Below, in pieces: positions 61,808 to 64,000 of a stretch of DNA of 64,000 nucleotides. Made by a program: the position numbers and the translations under genes. Every line of letters starts with the position of its first letter. Position 1 is the first letter of the stretch. Below the pieces are notes generated by a model, which searched no databases, was not told the origin of the DNA, and was given only the letters and a program-made list of their open reading frames with translations. The DNA is from Halalkalibaculum roseum. GTDB lineage: Bacteria; Bacteroidota; Rhodothermia; Balneolales; Balneolaceae. The stretch spans positions 231,250-295,249 of the forward strand of contig NZ_JAALLT010000001.1 of NCBI RefSeq assembly GCF_011059145.1, read 5' to 3'.

Positions 61808-64000
61808 ATGAAAAATCCTTTTCGAAGAAGTTCTCCTGACAAGGAGTATGTCATCTCACCGCAAAAAGGCGGTTTGGGTACATTTGGCGGGGTATTTACC
61901 CCTTCAATTCTTACCATCCTGGGTGTAATAATGTATCTTCGCTTCGGCTGGGTGGTTGGTAATGTAGGTTTAATAGGTACCCTACTGATCGTTACGATCT
62001 CTACTTCCATCACGTTTCTGACAGCACTCTCTATAGCTGCAATTGCTACGGATCAGAGGGTACGCATAGGAGGGGCTTATTATATGATTAGCCGCTCCCT
62101 GGGTATTGAGTCAGGCGGGGCAATCGGCATTCCTCTCTATCTCGCCCAGGCCCTTTCAGTGGCTTTGTACACGGTTGGTTTTGCTGAAAGTGTGGTTGGA
62201 GTTTTTCCGACCCTCGATATTAAAATAGTTGGGGTAATCACTACTATAGGAGTGGCCATCCTGGCTCTGGTATCTGCAAAAGCAGCGATAAGGGCCCAGT
62301 ATTTTATCATGTTCGGTATCTTATTATCACTCCTTTCCCTGCTTTTCGGGAGTCCTATTGAACAGTCGAATATAGAAATGTGGGGAGCAGCCGATCGCCA
62401 TTCCGAAGGATTTTGGGTAGTCTTTGCAGTATTTTTCCCGGCGGTAACGGGTATTATGGCGGGTGTAAATATGTCGGGCGATCTGGAGAATCCTGCAAAA
62501 TCTATTCCCCGGGGAACCTTTGCCGCTATCGGGGTCGGCTACGTCATCTATATGGCATTACCGATAATATTAGCCCACCGAGCCGATGCGCTGACTTTGA
62601 TAGAAGACCCCCTGATCATGCGGAAAATGTCCTATTGGGGTGATGCCATATTGATCGGAGTGTGGGGAGCCACTTTGTCGAGCGCTGTAGGAAGCATTTT
62701 GGGAGCACCCAGGGTTCTCCAGGCATTGGCACGTGACGGTGTGCTGCCGCGCTGGCTGCGATGGCTCGGCCGGGGTGACGGAGAAGACGACTCCCCGCGA
62801 GCGGGTACCGTGTTGACTCTCGGCGTTGCACTGGCGGCGGTCTGGTTTGGGAATCTCAATATTATCGCTCCTATCCTAACGATGTTCTTTCTCACCACCT
62901 ACGGGGTTTTGAACATCACGGCAGGCATTGAGCGCCTCTTGAATAGTCCTTCTTTCCGCCCAAAATTTAAGGTACACTGGGCACTTTCTATGCTGGGGGC
63001 TTTGGGTTGTATTTCAGTTATGTTCTTGATTAACGCTGTTGCCACAGGCATCGCCTTTTTGTTTGTGATCATCATTTACATCTGGCTGCAGCGCAGGGAG
63101 TTGGAAGCTGCCTGGGGAGATGTTCGCCGCGGCATCTGGATGGCTATAACCCGGGCAGGACTCATGCGTATGGGTACCGAACAAGAGTCCAAAACATGGA
63201 GACCTCACCCCCTCGTTCTTTCAGGTGCACCAACTAACCGCTGGCACTTAATTGATTTTGCCTCTGCTTTGACGCACAATAGAGGTATTCTTACCGTGGC
63301 AACGGTACTGACGGATGAGAATATCAGTGCCGAACGTAAGAACAACATGGAAAGTAATATCAGGGATTTTCTCGCCAAAAGAAGTGTTCAGGCCTTGGTT
63401 AGAGTGACGACGGCCCCTGATCCGTTTGAAGGTGCTGAGCGTCTGATCGAATCATATGGACTGGGAGCACTTGTCCCGAATACTGTCATTCTCGGGGATA
63501 GTGAGAATAAAAACATACGGGAACAGTACTGTAAAATGATCGCCACCTTTCACAGGCAGAAGAGGAATGTGCTCGTGGTCCATGAAAATAAAGAGATGGG
63601 CTTTTCAGAACGGAAGCGAATAGATATCTGGTGGGGCGGACTCCAGGGCAATGGAGGGCTTATGATGATATTGGCCTACCTGCTTCAGAGTAGTCGTACC
63701 TGGTGGGATACCGAAGTACGTATTAAAATGGTGGTTCAGGATGAGAAGGCAGCTGAGGACGCAAACAGAAATTTAGTGCGAATAGTAGATCAAATAAGAA
63801 CGGGAGCCAAAACCGAAGTACTGGTATCGGAAGGAAGGAGCTTTAATGAAATTTTGCATGAGTCATCGAAAGATGCCGATCTGGTACTGCTGGGTATGGC
63901 CGAGCCGGATAAGGATTTCATTTCTTACTATGAAAATATTCAACAACGCTTGAAGGGATTACCGACGACGGTACTGGTACTTGCAGCAGAAGGAATCTCT
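61808..64000 (+). CDS. SLC12-type cation-chloride cotransporter (truncated at window end)
   Basis: 731 codons are open and run off the right edge. Residues 1-420 form about twelve membrane segments, opening GGLGTFGGVFTPSILTILGV, which resembles the first helix region of NKCC/KCC proteins. VNMSGDLENPAKSIPRGTFA is a further family block. The cytoplasmic C-terminal half (HPLVLSGAPTNRWHLIDFAS; ADLVLLGMAEPD) matches the SLC12 regulatory domain. It probably carries Na, K and Cl together, or amino acids. The stop codon is not visible. Confidence 0.85.
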   Translation, partial: MKNPFRRSSPDKEYVISPQKGGLGTFGGVFTPSILTILGVIMYLRFGWVVGNVGLIGTLLIVTISTSITFLTALSIAAIATDQRVRIGGAYYMISRSLGIESGGAIGIPLYLAQALSVALYTVGFAESVVGVFPTLDIKIVGVITTIGVAILALVSAKAAIRAQYFIMFGILLSLLSLLFGSPIEQSNIEMWGAADRHSEGFWVVFAVFFPAVTGIMAGVNMSGDLENPAKSIPRGTFAAIGVGYVIYMALPIILAHRADALTLIEDPLIMRKMSYWGDAILIGVWGATLSSAVGSILGAPRVLQALARDGVLPRWLRWLGRGDGEDDSPRAGTVLTLGVALAAVWFGNLNIIAPILTMFFLTTYGVLNITAGIERLLNSPSFRPKFKVHWALSMLGALGCISVMFLINAVATGIAFLFVIIIYIWLQRRELEAAWGDVRRGIWMAITRAGLMRMGTEQESKTWRPHPLVLSGAPTNRWHLIDFASALTHNRGILTVATVLTDENISAERKNNMESNIRDFLAKRSVQALVRVTTAPDPFEGAERLIESYGLGALVPNTVILGDSENKNIREQYCKMIATFHRQKRNVLVVHENKEMGFSERKRIDIWWGGLQGNGGLMMILAYLLQSSRTWWDTEVRIKMVVQDEKAAEDANRNLVRIVDQIRTGAKTEVLVSEGRSFNEILHESSKDADLVLLGMAEPDKDFISYYENIQQRLKGLPTTVLVLAAEGIS

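Noticed and set aside
1-64000. tRNA, rRNA, CRISPR, insertion sequence or prophage genes
   Set aside because: No T-loop-like GTTCGAATC context with matching arms, no direct-repeat/spacer pattern and no transposase, integrase or phage protein was found by reading; a covariance-model scan would be needed to exclude small RNAs fully.

Overview
The window is 64 kb of chromosomal DNA from a Gram-negative bacterium of the Bacteroidetes/FCB side of the tree, most likely Balneolota or Rhodothermota. This is an inference. It rests on a long (1131 aa) SecA with internal insertions and no C-terminal zinc finger, several sites matching the Bacteroidetes -7 box TAnnTTTG, few recognisable Shine-Dalgarno sequences, and rather acidic proteins (TopA, SecA, the E2 enzyme) of the kind common in marine or mildly halophilic species. 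Almost everything is housekeeping or ordinary metabolism. I saw no rRNA, tRNA, CRISPR array, insertion sequence, prophage or replication origin.

Layout. 1-9.6 kb: AMP nucleosidase divergent from a NUDIX hydrolase, a peroxiredoxin-topA operon, an unknown protein with a clamp-binding-like tail, a von Willebrand lipoprotein/membrane protein pair, and malic enzyme. 9.7-20 kb, all minus strand: M1 peptidase, the recR-ybaB-dnaX recombination/replication group, a metallo-beta-lactamase-fold hydrolase, an S9 peptidase and a Xaa-Pro aminopeptidase. 20-28 kb: an orphan HsdR-N nuclease-fold protein, the rpmH-rnpA-yidD-yidC ribosome/membrane-insertion cluster, divergent secA, and a ROK (polyphosphate) glucokinase. 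28-40 kb: a membrane-anchored Mur ligase, a sugar-1-phosphate nucleotidyltransferase, a cation diffusion facilitator, CCA-adding enzyme, ispE, glycogen phosphorylase and a DbpA-type RNA helicase. 40-46 kb: a probable quinone/electrophile-resistance group (MarR regulator, Kef-type antiporter, carboxylesterase, two ring-cleaving dioxygenases, old yellow enzyme). 46-64 kb: patatin, SDR, an APC permease fused to Usp domains, M48 protease, cystathionine gamma-synthase/lyase, a 2-oxo acid dehydrogenase E2, panC-panD, a tripartite efflux set (adaptor, MacB-like permease, TolC) and a truncated SLC12-type cation-chloride cotransporter.

The least ordinary signals lie between the genes. At about nine intergenic sites the DNA is tiled by 7-bp near-repeats. 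The word differs from site to site (AGCAAGA, TGATAAC, CAGAAGG, CAACCTG and others), but the 7-bp period is kept, and several sites are inverted pairs that could fold. A second family, imperfect inverted repeats of about 75-100 bp with 9-10 bp internal periodicity and GAACAC...GTGTTC ends, occurs at six sites and twice supplies the stop codon of the adjacent gene. Among genes, dnaX carries a nine-A slippery run just after the AAA+ region, with stops in both other frames, suggesting a short gamma form. It also lacks the usual zinc-module cysteines. panC is preceded by a 10-codon leader ORF that contains a terminator-like hairpin and overlaps the panC start codon.
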